34,626 nt of DNA from Microcoleus sp. FACHB-DQ6 (GCA_014695175.1 JACJNV010000118.1:1-34626), one strand, 5' to 3'; positions 17,164 to 25,253 are shown, counted from the stretch's first letter. Notes: generated by a model from the letters alone, not told the origin. A program made the numbers and translations.

Positions 17164-19641
17164 ATGAAACGCATATTTCTCGTAGGATCGCCTCGCAGTG
17201 GCACAACAATTCTTCAAAGCTTGTTAGCGGCTCATCCAGAAGTTATTTCTTTTCCGGAATCTAAGTTTTTTCACTATTTGCTGTACGATCAGTTTGCGGG
17301 AAAGTTGCCAGGTAGAATGGAAGCTTTTTTTAAGGATGAGATTAAACGTCCTGAACTTTTGAAAGATTTTGATGACAGCCAAACTGTGGAAGCTAAAGCT
17401 AGTTGGTTTGTGAGAGTTTTGGATGGTTTGGCTGCTGAACAAAAAAAAAGCATTTGGTTGGAAAAAACGCCGGAACACATATATTTTATTGATGACATAC
17501 AGCGCTTTTTGCCGGATGCGAAATTCATACATATTTTGCGAAACGGTATGGATACAATAGCTTCTATGTATGAGGCTACTAGGAGTTTTAACGAATTGTG
17601 GGGCGTTGGTTGGGATTTAAACCACTGTATCGATCGGTGGGAACACGCGATGTTAACTAGCCACAAATATATTAATAAATCCAATCATATATTAGTTAAG
17701 TATGAGGATCTTTTAGATAACAAAACACAAATTCTAGGAAAGATTTGTAATTTCATGGGCATTGAATATGACAGTACAATGCTCGTTAACTATCAAGAAA
17801 AAGCCGCGAAGCTCAGTTTAAATCTACCTTGGCACAAAGGAATTGAGAGAGATGTCAAAAGTAGTAACGTTCACAAATATCATAAAATTTTCACTCGCAA
17901 GGAAATCAGATATATTTTAGATAAAATTCAGCGAGTCAAGGAGGAAATGGCCTGGAAAGTTACGGTGGAAGTGACAGAACCAATTTCGGATATTTACGCT
18001 TGGCAAATATGCGATCGCCTGTCCTGTACGATCAAACTAGAAGGAATTAAACTCGGTATTATTGAATTGCCGATTTGGGATGGCATGGTTGCGGCTTCGG
18101 TTTTGGCGGATGCGGTTGCAGCACAGTTTGCTTGGCAAATTCTCGATCGCTTCTTTCAACGCAATCGCTGCGAAAAAGGCAATAAATTGTGGGAAACTTT
18201 GCTGGAACCATTGCACCCTAAACATGACTGGACGCTATTTATGCAAGAATTATGGGGGCGTCCGCATTGGCATTTGGAGGATTTCTACAAGCCTGAAATA
18301 GCTGAGGAAGTCTCAACAATTACCGTAGAAAAAAAATTGATAGTCTTAGAAATTAGCGAGGGATTTGCTAATATAAAAGTTGAGCTTTCTGAAATAGACG
18401 TGCTGGTGAAAGTAGGCGGCGTGGCTGTCGGTATTGTAACTGTTGCGGTGGAAAATAATTTTGTTTCAGCTCAAAAATTGCGATCGACAATTACTCGAAA
18501 TATTGGTTTTGAGTTGTGCGTAGCCACAGTGCGAGAAGCTTTGCTGGGAAAACCACTCAACGGCAAGCAAGGGCTACGATCGCGCTTAGCCTCTTGTGCT
18601 CAACAAAGGTCTAATTTGCCCGACTGCTGGAATGCACCGGGTGCTGGGGGCATTTATCCCGAAAATGCGGTGATATTCGGCAGGCGATCGGGTGCGATCG
18701 GGACGAGTGTCAGCCGTCGCGCCTCACTCCCGGCGGCGGCGCTGCAGGAAATCGAGTCAGCCGCGGCAATCGCGGGGGAACCGACAATGCAAATTCCCCC
18801 AGAAAACGAGTTTCCAAAGCAAGTATTTTACGTGGGGGAACCGACAATGCAAATTCCCCAAGAAAACGAGTTTCCAAAGCAAGTATTTTACGCACCGGAA
18901 ATCATTGGCTCAAAATCTTCTTATCGGGAAGTTTCTCACTCGGTGAAACCTCAAGTTTTTGACAATCATAGCCTTACACAAAAACTCCCGATTCTCTCGT
19001 ACCGCCGCATTTCTCCTGACGGTTTAGACGCAGTTACGCCCCAGATTTTTGAACAACAGTTACACAATCTCAAAGATCATGGTTATTACAGTGCGAGTTG
19101 GGAAAATTGGCGAAGCGCGAAACTGGCTAAAACTCCTTTACCCGGTAAAGCTGTATTGATGACTTTTGATGGTGGCTATCTCGACTTTTTCCAATATGCT
19201 TGGCCTGTGCTAAAACGCTTTGATTTCACAGGAACTGTTTTTCTTGTAGCGGAGTCAATAGGCAAGACAAATAGTTGGGAAAAAGCCGAATTTGAAGAAG
19301 TGCCGTTAATGGGATGGCCGGAAATTTTGCAACTGCGGGATGCAGGGATTGAATTCGGTTCTATGTCTGCTACTCATCAACCTCTGACTGCATTGTCGCC
19401 GACAGAAATTGTGCGGGAGGCGGTCAAATCCCGTGCTATCTTGGGACGGGGATTAGAGAAATCTGTTAAATGCTTTGCCTATCCTTACGGGGATTTCGAT
19501 CCCATTGTAGCGCATTTAATTGGAGCTAGTGGATATACTTTTGGTGTATCATATCAATTAAATTTTAGCAGTTTTGACGATTCTTTATTGTCGCTGCCAC
19601 GCATTCAAGTCACCGCCGAAAATGCCTTAAAATTAGCTTAA
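17164..19641 (+). CDS. Sulfotransferase - two accessory modules - degenerate polysaccharide deacetylase fusion
   Basis: 825 residues. About 1-262 is a PAPS-dependent sulfotransferase with intact motifs: FLVGSPRSGTT (5'-phosphosulfate loop, 6-15) and HILRNGMDTIASMY (3'-phosphate site, R126 and S134). Residues 265-331 and 392-461 are two copies of the accessory module also present in the glycosyltransferases upstream. A low-complexity linker (about 462-605) contains a 20-residue tandem duplication. From about 606 to the end is a NodB/polysaccharide-deacetylase fold (LSYRRISPDG, TFDGGYLDF, GWPEILQLRDAGIEFGS, FAYPYGDFD). Its metal triad is damaged: the usual TFDDG is TFDGG (G670) and the usual first His of HSxxH is M734, with only H738 kept. 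Sulfation is the likely active function; the deacetylase may only bind glycan. It follows the Wzt gene by 79 nt on the same strand. The AAAAGG before the ATG is very close to it. Confidence 0.88.
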   Translation: MKRIFLVGSPRSGTTILQSLLAAHPEVISFPESKFFHYLLYDQFAGKLPGRMEAFFKDEIKRPELLKDFDDSQTVEAKASWFVRVLDGLAAEQKKSIWLEKTPEHIYFIDDIQRFLPDAKFIHILRNGMDTIASMYEATRSFNELWGVGWDLNHCIDRWEHAMLTSHKYINKSNHILVKYEDLLDNKTQILGKICNFMGIEYDSTMLVNYQEKAAKLSLNLPWHKGIERDVKSSNVHKYHKIFTRKEIRYILDKIQRVKEEMAWKVTVEVTEPISDIYAWQICDRLSCTIKLEGIKLGIIELPIWDGMVAASVLADAVAAQFAWQILDRFFQRNRCEKGNKLWETLLEPLHPKHDWTLFMQELWGRPHWHLEDFYKPEIAEEVSTITVEKKLIVLEISEGFANIKVELSEIDVLVKVGGVAVGIVTVAVENNFVSAQKLRSTITRNIGFELCVATVREALLGKPLNGKQGLRSRLASCAQQRSNLPDCWNAPGAGGIYPENAVIFGRRSGAIGTSVSRRASLPAAALQEIESAAAIAGEPTMQIPPENEFPKQVFYVGEPTMQIPQENEFPKQVFYAPEIIGSKSSYREVSHSVKPQVFDNHSLTQKLPILSYRRISPDGLDAVTPQIFEQQLHNLKDHGYYSASWENWRSAKLAKTPLPGKAVLMTFDGGYLDFFQYAWPVLKRFDFTGTVFLVAESIGKTNSWEKAEFEEVPLMGWPEILQLRDAGIEFGSMSATHQPLTALSPTEIVREAVKSRAILGRGLEKSVKCFAYPYGDFDPIVAHLIGASGYTFGVSYQLNFSSFDDSLLSLPRIQVTAENALKLA
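18774..18893. repeat. 60-bp in-frame tandem duplication
   Basis: Two adjacent 60-bp copies (18774-18833, 18834-18893) differ within GGGGGAACC...TATTTTACG at essentially one base (CCCCCAG against CCCCAAG). Each encodes 20 residues containing GEPTMQIP and NEFPKQVFY in the linker between the second module and the deacetylase domain. Confidence 0.95.
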
Positions 19642-19650
19642 ATTAGCTTA

Positions 19651-19715
19651 GTAAGGTGCGTCAATCAGCGAGATTTTTCCCTCAAATTAACAATCTATCA
19701 ACGGCCGCACCTTAC
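19651..19715. terminator. Inverted repeat between convergent genes, possible bidirectional terminator
   Basis: GTAAGGTGCG (19651-19660) is the exact reverse complement of CGCACCTTAC (19706-19715). It sits between the stop of the sulfotransferase-deacetylase gene and the stop of the convergent oxidoreductase, overlapping the latter. A similar GGTGCG/CGCACC hairpin lies at 21705-21721 after dxs, so it may instead be a dispersed palindromic repeat. The loop is long and there is no clear T-run. Confidence 0.4.
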
Positions 19716-20935
19716 AAGTGAAATTTATTAATAAATTCCTTAATTTTTCGCTGCAAATAACCGCCTAATCCTCGGGAAATTTTCTCAAATTTATAATAAA
19801 ATAAAATCTCCATAACATCTTCAGTTTTCATATACTTTAAATAAGAAATCATTTTATCTGTCAGTTCATCATTAACATCATCGATATATTTTCTCACGGC
19901 CAACCTTTCCGAAATATTCCATTTCTTATCAAACTTGCGGTGCATTTCCGTCTCATAATCTCGAAAATCTGAGATTTTCCCCTCCAAATACCTTTGAATA
20001 TATTTCCCGGCGATTTCCGCACCATCCATCCCGTGTCTAATTCCTTCGCCACCCAAAAAATTTACTGTCGAGACACTATCGCCGATCGCAATTATATTAT
20101 TATCCTTGCAATAAATATCCTTCAAACCAGGGCTGTACTTCAGCGTGGAACCGTGTTTGTCAATAATTTTATAATTTGTAGACTTCAGATATTCATCAAT
20201 CAGTAAATCAATATATTTTTTCAGCGGTGACAAATGCCTCACCGTTTTCGGATCTAAAAAAATGCGCCCCGCACCAACTTTCAGCCTGTTTGGTTCCATT
20301 GGGAATATCCAGGAATAACCCTTCGGCATCCATTTATCGCCCAAAAAGAAGATTAAATCACCCCTGTATTTATTGTAAACTTCCGGCTCTACTTCAATTA
20401 AATATTCGATTCCGGTTCCCGACAAAAAATCTGGCTTATCATTCTCTTTTTCGTACATAACCGCCCTAGCAAAGCCAGTAGCATCAACCAATACTTTCGT
20501 GCTAACTTTGATAATTTGACCGCTAGATAACTGTTTAAATTCTACGGTTGTTTCGCCCTTGGCTTGTGAATGTCTGGTGTACCGATAACCCAGCAAAACT
20601 TCACCGCCAAATCGCTCAGCTTCGCTGGCCAAAAATGCTCTAAATTTAGCAAAGTTGAGAACAACTCCCAAGCTTTCGGGAGACTCCCAACTTTGACTGA
20701 CTTTGCTAGTTTCAATAGTAAGTTTATGCCAAAAACTGCCGATTACGGATTCGGGTAAATTGAATTTTGAGAGGGTTTCTAGAGGCGTGGCGGCGCTGGA
20801 AAAGTCATTTTTATTAAAATTGTCGTTTTGCTCTGCCAGCAAGACTTTGTGGCCGGATTGGGCTAGGATTCTCGCGCAGTGACCGCCTGCTGGGCCGGCT
20901 CCTACTATTACTATGTCAAAACTTTTTAAAGTCAT
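19712..20935 (-). CDS. FAD-dependent oxidoreductase, geranylgeranyl-reductase/UbiH-like family
   Basis: 407 residues. The N-terminal Rossmann fold has IVIVGAGPAGGHCARIL followed by an acidic strand end (LLAEQ); the GD motif is NNIIAIGDSVSTVNFLGGEGIRHGMDGAE, which with the VLVDATG segment matches the geranylgeranyl-reductase-like group of flavoproteins. Such enzymes reduce isoprenoid double bonds or hydroxylate/halogenate small substrates in the cytosol or at the membrane surface. The central substrate domain (WMPKGYSWIFPMEPNRLKVGAGR) is also typical. The C-terminal 80 residues are Lys/Tyr-rich and may be membrane-facing. It is convergent with the glycan locus and not evidently part of it; dxs, an isoprenoid-precursor gene, lies 0.8 kb away on the same strand, but the link is only suggestive. 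Substrate unknown. Codon use is more AT-rich than in the glycosyltransferases. Confidence 0.82.
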   Translation of the reverse strand: MTLKSFDIVIVGAGPAGGHCARILAQSGHKVLLAEQNDNFNKNDFSSAATPLETLSKFNLPESVIGSFWHKLTIETSKVSQSWESPESLGVVLNFAKFRAFLASEAERFGGEVLLGYRYTRHSQAKGETTVEFKQLSSGQIIKVSTKVLVDATGFARAVMYEKENDKPDFLSGTGIEYLIEVEPEVYNKYRGDLIFFLGDKWMPKGYSWIFPMEPNRLKVGAGRIFLDPKTVRHLSPLKKYIDLLIDEYLKSTNYKIIDKHGSTLKYSPGLKDIYCKDNNIIAIGDSVSTVNFLGGEGIRHGMDGAEIAGKYIQRYLEGKISDFRDYETEMHRKFDKKWNISERLAVRKYIDDVNDELTDKMISYLKYMKTEDVMEILFYYKFEKISRGLGGYLQRKIKEFINKFHL

Positions 20936-20942
20936 CTTGCTT

Positions 20943-21311
20943 TTAACTCGCTTCCAATGTCAAAATACCCGCAGACATATCAACTACTAACCGCCGATTT
21001 TTCAGCCACTGGCGGCAGATTAAAATTTCCGGTACTCCGTCACCCACATGAACGGAAATGTCAAACTATTGCTCATCTATGCGTACTTTTTCTGCATAAA
21101 TATCGAAATCAAATTCTCCCTTTGCTGTTCGCATTTCTTGTCGCCTAATATAAATCTAATCCAGTCCCTCGAAATCTCGATCGTCCATTGCTACCCACCC
21201 CGAAAAACCTGTATCTAGCAGAGCATCACCAGGTAATTCTAAGCCGTTATTAGCAATCTATTCAACTTCAAAAAATAGCTCGTCCTCATCACCAAATCTT
21301 CCTTCAATCAT
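20943..21311 (-). pseudogene. Clan AA (retropepsin-like) aspartic protease gene with three in-frame TAG codons
   Basis: A continuous frame of 123 codons from ATG (21311) to TAA (20945-20943) reads as a small retropepsin-like protein, but is broken by TAG at codons 18 (21260-21258), 52 (21158-21156) and 82 (21068-21066). Around them the protein is well kept: ELPGDALLDTGFSGWVAM with the catalytic DTG-type motif at residues 33-35, AKGEFDFDIYAEKVRID, and EILICRQWLKNRRLVVDMSA, the C-terminal region usual in this family. Frame is preserved throughout, so decay is by substitution, not by indels. Its ATG overlaps the stop of the upstream gene (ATGA at 21311-21308), the signature of a two-gene unit. 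TGG-to-TAG and CAG/GAG-to-TAG changes would explain stops 2 and 3. Confidence 0.8.
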
Positions 21312-21625
21312 ATTGAGCCGCACGCCCCTGTATAGTTGATTCGGAAAAGGTAGGGGATAGCATTTGGGTGTTTCGGGCGACACATTTTGGTAGCCGCCAT
21401 ATCATCCTTGTCGATAAAATATTCCCCGCTGTCGGGTTCAACCGCCATGTACCAGTTGTAGTGAGTGTCAATTAATTGTGGTTTAAGGCGATCGAAAATT
21501 ACTTTGCAACGCTTGCGAAATGCCACTCTTTCAGCGCGCCACTGGGCTTTTTTTTCTTCTGACCACTGAATTTCGGGGAACAATCTTCCTCGCCGCACGG
21601 TACGATTTCGTTTCACGTTAGTCAT
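21308..21625 (-). CDS. Small conserved hypothetical protein coupled to an aspartic-protease pseudogene
   Basis: 105 residues, rich in Arg/Lys at the N-terminus (RNRTVRRGRLFPEIQWSEEK), then a folded-looking part with HYNWYMAVEPDSGEYFID and a C-terminus HPNAIPYLFRINYTGACGSI. I recognise this C-terminal pattern from small cyanobacterial proteins that precede retropepsin-like protease genes, but know no function. The stop overlaps the next start (ATGA), so the two were translated together; since the partner is now a pseudogene, this gene may be a remnant of a formerly two-part unit, possibly of toxin-antitoxin type, which is inference only. The frame is intact. Confidence 0.65.
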   Translation of the reverse strand: MTNVKRNRTVRRGRLFPEIQWSEEKKAQWRAERVAFRKRCKVIFDRLKPQLIDTHYNWYMAVEPDSGEYFIDKDDMAATKMCRPKHPNAIPYLFRINYTGACGSI

Positions 21626-21704
21626 TGTTTTTTCTCCCTTATCCTCAAACCTTCCTTAAATCATGCTGCTCTTTCACTGTCATAGATCGGATCTCGAATG
21701 ATAA

Positions 21705-21721
21705 GGTGCGCTAGGCGCACC
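21705..21721. repeat. GGTGCG/CGCACC hairpin downstream of dxs
   Basis: Six-bp perfect stem with a CTAGG loop inside AAGGTGCGCTAGGCGCACC, 17 bp after the dxs stop. Related to the inverted repeat at 19651-19715. There is no T-run, so a terminator role is uncertain. Confidence 0.5.
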
Positions 21722-21737
21722 CTACCATTCTAGTTAT

Positions 21738-23645
21738 TTACACGCTAACAGGAGACTGTTTGCGGCTGAATGTGGCTAAGATGCGATCGGCCATTTGCGG
21801 TGGAGTTAACCCTAAACTTGCAAATGATTGCTCTGGCGTTGCATGATCTACTAATGTATCCGGTACACCCAGCCGCATCAGCGGTACGAGGACATTATTG
21901 TCGAGCAAAGATTCGGCTACTGCTGAACCGAACCCGCCCATCAAACAGCCTTCTTCTAAAGTGACAACTCGCCCGATTCGCTGTGCTAAAGGCAAGATTA
22001 ATTCGGTGTCCAAAGGCTTGACAAAACGCGCATTGATGACAGTTGCTTCAATACCGTGCTCGCTCAAAGTCTCGGCGGTTTGCATTGCCGGATAAACCAT
22101 TGAACCGTAACCCAAGATCAGCAAATCGTCGCCGTTGCGGAGAATTTCGGCTTTGCCGATCGGCAACTCTTCCCAACCTTCTTCCATCAGAGGCACGCCG
22201 TAACCGTTGCCGCGCGGGTAACGCATGGTGATCGGGCCGCTGGTGTGGTTGATTCCTGTGACTACCATCCGCTGCAATTCTGCCTCATCTTTTGGCGCCA
22301 TAATTGTCATATTTGGCAGACACCGCAAGAAAGAAATGTCGTACATTCCTTGGTGGGTGGGGCCGTCAGCACCGACAATTCCAGCGCGATCCAAACAGAA
22401 GAAAACTGGCAAGTTTTGGATGCAAACATCGTGAATTATTTGGTCGTATCCCCGCTGCACAAATGTCGAGTAAATTGCTACAACCGGGCGCATTCCTTCG
22501 CAGGCTAAACCAGCGGCTAACGTCACGGCGTGCTGTTCGGCAATCCCGACATCAATGTACTGTTTCGGCAGTTTTTCATGAAGTTTATCCAAACCTGTTC
22601 CGGTTGCCATAGCAGCGGTAATGCCGACAACTTTCGGATTATCTTCTGCTAGCTTTACCAGGGCGTGGGCAAAGACTTTCGAGTAAGCTGGAGGCTTGGG
22701 TTTAGTGGAGGGAATGCCTTTGCCGGTGGCTAAGTTAAAGGGATTTTGGGCGTGATACCCTACTTGGTCTTTTTCGGCGATCGCATATCCTTTGCCCTTC
22801 ACCGTCACCACGTGAACCAACACCGGCCCTTGAATGGTATGAGCTTGTTTGAAAGTGGCAATTAACTCTTCCAAATTGTGCCCATCTACCGGGCCCATGT
22901 AAGTAAAGCCTAATTCTTCAATTACTGCTCCAACTTTCGACACTGCCAAGCGTTTCATCCCTTCTTTGAGGCGTTCCATTTCAGGAGTAAAAGTTTCGCC
23001 GACAAAAGGAATGTGTTTGAATTGTTCCTCTAAGTTATCTTTGAGAAACTGCACCGGCGGCGAGAGTCGCATCTTGTTCAAATAGCGGGTAATTGCGCCG
23101 ACGTTGGGCGAGATTGACATCTCGTTGTCGTTGAGCACAACTAACAAATTGGTTTTCGGCATATGGCCCGCGTGGTTGATCGCTTCGAGTGCCATGCCGC
23201 CAGTCAAGGCGCCGTCGCCGATGACTGCTACAGTTTTAAAGTTTTCGCCCTTTAGGTCGCGTGCCATCGCCATTCCTAAGGCTGCGGAAATACTTGTGGA
23301 AGCGTGACCGGCACCAAAATGGTCGAATTTGCTCTCGCAGCGCTTGAGATAGCCTGCAACGCCGTCTTTTTGGCGCAGGGTGTGGAATTGGTTGTAGCGG
23401 CCGGTGATTAATTTGTGAGGATAAGCTTGGTGGCCGACATCCCAGGTAACTTTGTCGCGATCGAGGTCGAGTGTTTGGTAGAGTGCTAAGGTCAGTTCGA
23501 CTACACCCAATCCTGGGCCGAGGTGGCCGCCGCTAGCGGCTACAGTTTCTAAATGCTTTTCTCGAATTTGTCGGGCAATTTGTTCGAGTTGATGAATCGA
23601 GAGGCCGTGTAATTGGTTTGGGTGAGTCAGTTGGCTGAGATGCAT
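21738..23645 (-). CDS. dxs: 1-deoxy-D-xylulose-5-phosphate synthase
   Basis: 635 residues, the normal length. Thiamine-diphosphate enzyme that condenses pyruvate with glyceraldehyde 3-phosphate to DXP, the first step of the MEP isoprenoid pathway feeding carotenoids, chlorophyll phytol and quinones; cytosolic. Visible features are [29 protein letters not shown], the ThDP-binding [20 protein letters not shown] ending in [20 protein letters not shown], the glutamate region [16 protein letters not shown], and [18 protein letters not shown]. All active-site segments appear intact. It stands alone on the minus strand, with a 293-bp leader upstream in which I see no clear regulatory element. Confidence 0.98.
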   Translation of the reverse strand: MHLSQLTHPNQLHGLSIHQLEQIARQIREKHLETVAASGGHLGPGLGVVELTLALYQTLDLDRDKVTWDVGHQAYPHKLITGRYNQFHTLRQKDGVAGYLKRCESKFDHFGAGHASTSISAALGMAMARDLKGENFKTVAVIGDGALTGGMALEAINHAGHMPKTNLLVVLNDNEMSISPNVGAITRYLNKMRLSPPVQFLKDNLEEQFKHIPFVGETFTPEMERLKEGMKRLAVSKVGAVIEELGFTYMGPVDGHNLEELIATFKQAHTIQGPVLVHVVTVKGKGYAIAEKDQVGYHAQNPFNLATGKGIPSTKPKPPAYSKVFAHALVKLAEDNPKVVGITAAMATGTGLDKLHEKLPKQYIDVGIAEQHAVTLAAGLACEGMRPVVAIYSTFVQRGYDQIIHDVCIQNLPVFFCLDRAGIVGADGPTHQGMYDISFLRCLPNMTIMAPKDEAELQRMVVTGINHTSGPITMRYPRGNGYGVPLMEEGWEELPIGKAEILRNGDDLLILGYGSMVYPAMQTAETLSEHGIEATVINARFVKPLDTELILPLAQRIGRVVTLEEGCLMGGFGSAVAESLLDNNVLVPLMRLGVPDTLVDHATPEQSFASLGLTPPQMADRILATFSRKQSPVSV

Positions 23646-23938
23646 ATTTTAAAATCTTGCTCCTGTGAATCAGGACGAATCCTTAACAGCTATAGGTTGA
23701 GCCTGCGACGCTGGGGACGCGCAAACGTTAGAATAGTTTAGCTGTTATTTGGGGAAAACTGTTAGGCGTAACAATTTTATTATTTCTGACCTGGTAATTA
23801 TAGTTAATAAATATTACAGAGTCAATATAAAAACTGCTTATATTGTAATTTGCTAATCGCTAATTGTTAGCTTCTTGGGGATTCTTAGGAATTTCCAACT
23901 ACTTTTTGTAGTGAGGGCTGAGTTTTTAGCCATTTGGT

Positions 23939-24151
23939 TTATGCAAGCGGACTATGATGCAAAATCATTAACTGTGATTTGCCCAGCGCTTCTAGCGCGT
24001 AGGTACGATTTTGCAAATCGCTAAACTCAACCTCAACAAATTCTGCATCATATTCATCAACTACTGTTCCCACTTGACCGCGATATAAGTCCGGTTCTGG
24101 TAAATTTTCTAGTAATGCAACTACATCAAGCATTTTTATTGTAAAATTCAT
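23939..24151 (-). CDS. DUF4926 domain-containing small protein
   Basis: 70 residues matching the DUF4926 pattern: MLDVVALLENLPEPDLYRGQ, GQVGTVVDEYDAEFVEVEFSD, NRTYALEALGKSQLMILHH. The family is small, beta-rich and of unknown molecular function; members are often found beside restriction-like or toxin-like genes, and here an HNH nuclease gene lies 63 bp upstream on the same strand. The first ATG (24151) is preceded by AGGGAT at about 8 nt; the second in-frame ATG (24133) is a possible alternative because the conserved part begins there. Confidence 0.82.
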   Translation of the reverse strand: MNFTIKMLDVVALLENLPEPDLYRGQVGTVVDEYDAEFVEVEFSDLQNRTYALEALGKSQLMILHHSPLA

Positions 24152-24214
24152 TTTTATATCCCTTTTTCATGGAGTATAACATAGCTGATGTCAAGTTGGG
24201 TTTCGCGAGCGCAC

Positions 24215-24667
24215 TTATTCTAATTGACGAGGATCTTCCGCAGGTGGATGCCAACCGCCTTGCACCCAAAACCTGCGCGATCGCCGAATCGAATCCTCTT
24301 CATCATAACGTTCATCATTAAGGTCGAGCCGATTGCAAGTTGCTCGACCTACTGGAGTTTTACTGACAATATTTAGACCATCTGCAGTCCAGATAAAATG
24401 CTCTGACCAGTGCTGCTGACGAGGATTAAATAAGGAAACCTCTTGCTGAGTTTCCGGGTCAATTCCCTTGGTAAAATTGTAGTGGCGTTCGTTGCAGCGA
24501 TGGCAAGCTAATGCTAAATTTTCACTTTCATCAGACCCGCCGAGAGATTTGGGCATGAGATGATCTATGGTAAAGCGATCGGGGCTTAGATATTCGGGAG
24601 AGTGGCAGTATTCGCAGAGGTATTTAGCTCGTTGTCGTATAAGTTGTCGAGTTCGATCGGACACCAT
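24215..24667 (-). CDS. HNH endonuclease family protein
   Basis: 150 residues. The HNH motif is complete: CEYCHSPEYL (first Cys pair), DRFTIDHLMPKSLGGSD (catalytic His), ENLALACHRCNERH (Asn and second Cys pair). The N-terminal RTRQLIRQRAKYLCEYC is typical of cyanobacterial stand-alone HNH proteins. It should fold as a metal-dependent DNA nuclease; a C-terminal part (LFNPRQQHWSEHFIWTADG, GRATCNRLDLND) is family-typical too. No intron, intein or methylase is adjacent, so its target is unknown. Its first codons overlap the 3' end of a frameshifted gene on the same strand. Confidence 0.88.
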   Translation of the reverse strand: MVSDRTRQLIRQRAKYLCEYCHSPEYLSPDRFTIDHLMPKSLGGSDESENLALACHRCNERHYNFTKGIDPETQQEVSLFNPRQQHWSEHFIWTADGLNIVSKTPVGRATCNRLDLNDERYDEEDSIRRSRRFWVQGGWHPPAEDPRQLE

Positions 24668-24952
24668 TTGGCTTGAGTGGAAAGTTGGGCGTTAATAAAC
24701 GTAAAAATTCGGGATAATTCGATGATGCCAGCTAATTCAGGAATTTCATCGGCAGTTAGCAAATCTAGTTTTTTTCTCTCTAGCAATTCTTCCATACGAG
24801 ATTGGATCTCGTCGGTAAATCTGAATAAGTAAATATTCCCAAACTCTACCATTACGATGCCTTGGGGCATCAAGGATGAAGGTTTCACCATTAATTGAGT
24901 ATTCATAGGGATCAAAACTCTCAGATACTCTTGAAATATTGTAGCCGATCAA
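24586..24952 (-). pseudogene. Frameshifted small gene upstream of the HNH nuclease
   Basis: The 5' part, from ATG at 24952, reads MIGYNISRVSESFDPYEYS then NGETFILDAPRHRNGR; beyond about position 24860 protein-like sequence continues only in another frame: VEFGNIYLFRFTDE, ELLERKKLDLLTADEIPELAG, IELSRIFTFINAQLSTQ. Joining the two at GGTAGAGTTTGGG gives one continuous protein of about 120 residues, so a one-base insertion (or two-base deletion) is the simplest explanation. The second frame runs on to 24586 and overlaps the HNH start by 82 bp, which suggests its original stop was also lost. Function unknown. A sequencing error cannot be excluded. Confidence 0.55.
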
Positions 24953-25019
24953 TTGTCAAGTGAATTTTATGAAGGAACGATCGCACTTGTTGTAAAAGCC
25001 GATCGCCCCCATCGATTCA

Positions 25020-25253
25020 TTAGAGTATTCGTTCTAATTCAGCCGATCGAACTTCTGGCAATTTCTCGGCCCCAGTCGTATCAAATACGATCGCGTGTTT
25101 AGCCACCGGCAACAACCGCCGTAAAATCTGCATATATCCCTCTGCATCGCCCCGGCGGTGGAATCGAGCAACCACCAATCGCTGCATATTTGGCAATTGC
25201 CGCACGATACACCAGGGATGAGTGTTTAATTTGGGCTTTGATGTTGGTATCAT
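25020..25253 (-). CDS. Small conserved cyanobacterial hypothetical protein
   Basis: 77 residues from ATG at 25253 (MIPTSKPKLNTHPWCIVRQL); an upstream in-frame GTG at 25271 is less likely because GGAAGGA lies about 9 nt before the ATG. The central segment MQRLVVARFHRRGDAEGYMQILRRLLP, then KHAIVFD, looks like a compact alpha/beta fold and is the sort of small protein repeatedly seen in cyanobacteria; I know no function. A perfect CCCCACG/CGTGGGG hairpin lies just before the ribosome site. The downstream 70 bases to the next gene are featureless. Confidence 0.65.
   Translation of the reverse strand: MIPTSKPKLNTHPWCIVRQLPNMQRLVVARFHRRGDAEGYMQILRRLLPVAKHAIVFDTTGAEKLPEVRSAELERIL

Noticed and set aside
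20943-21311. Stop-codon recoding (TAG read as an amino acid)
   Set aside because: Only one gene shows it and it sits among other broken genes; pseudogene formation by point mutation is simpler.
21738-23645. Open frames on the plus strand inside dxs
   Set aside because: Shadows of the conserved dxs gene.
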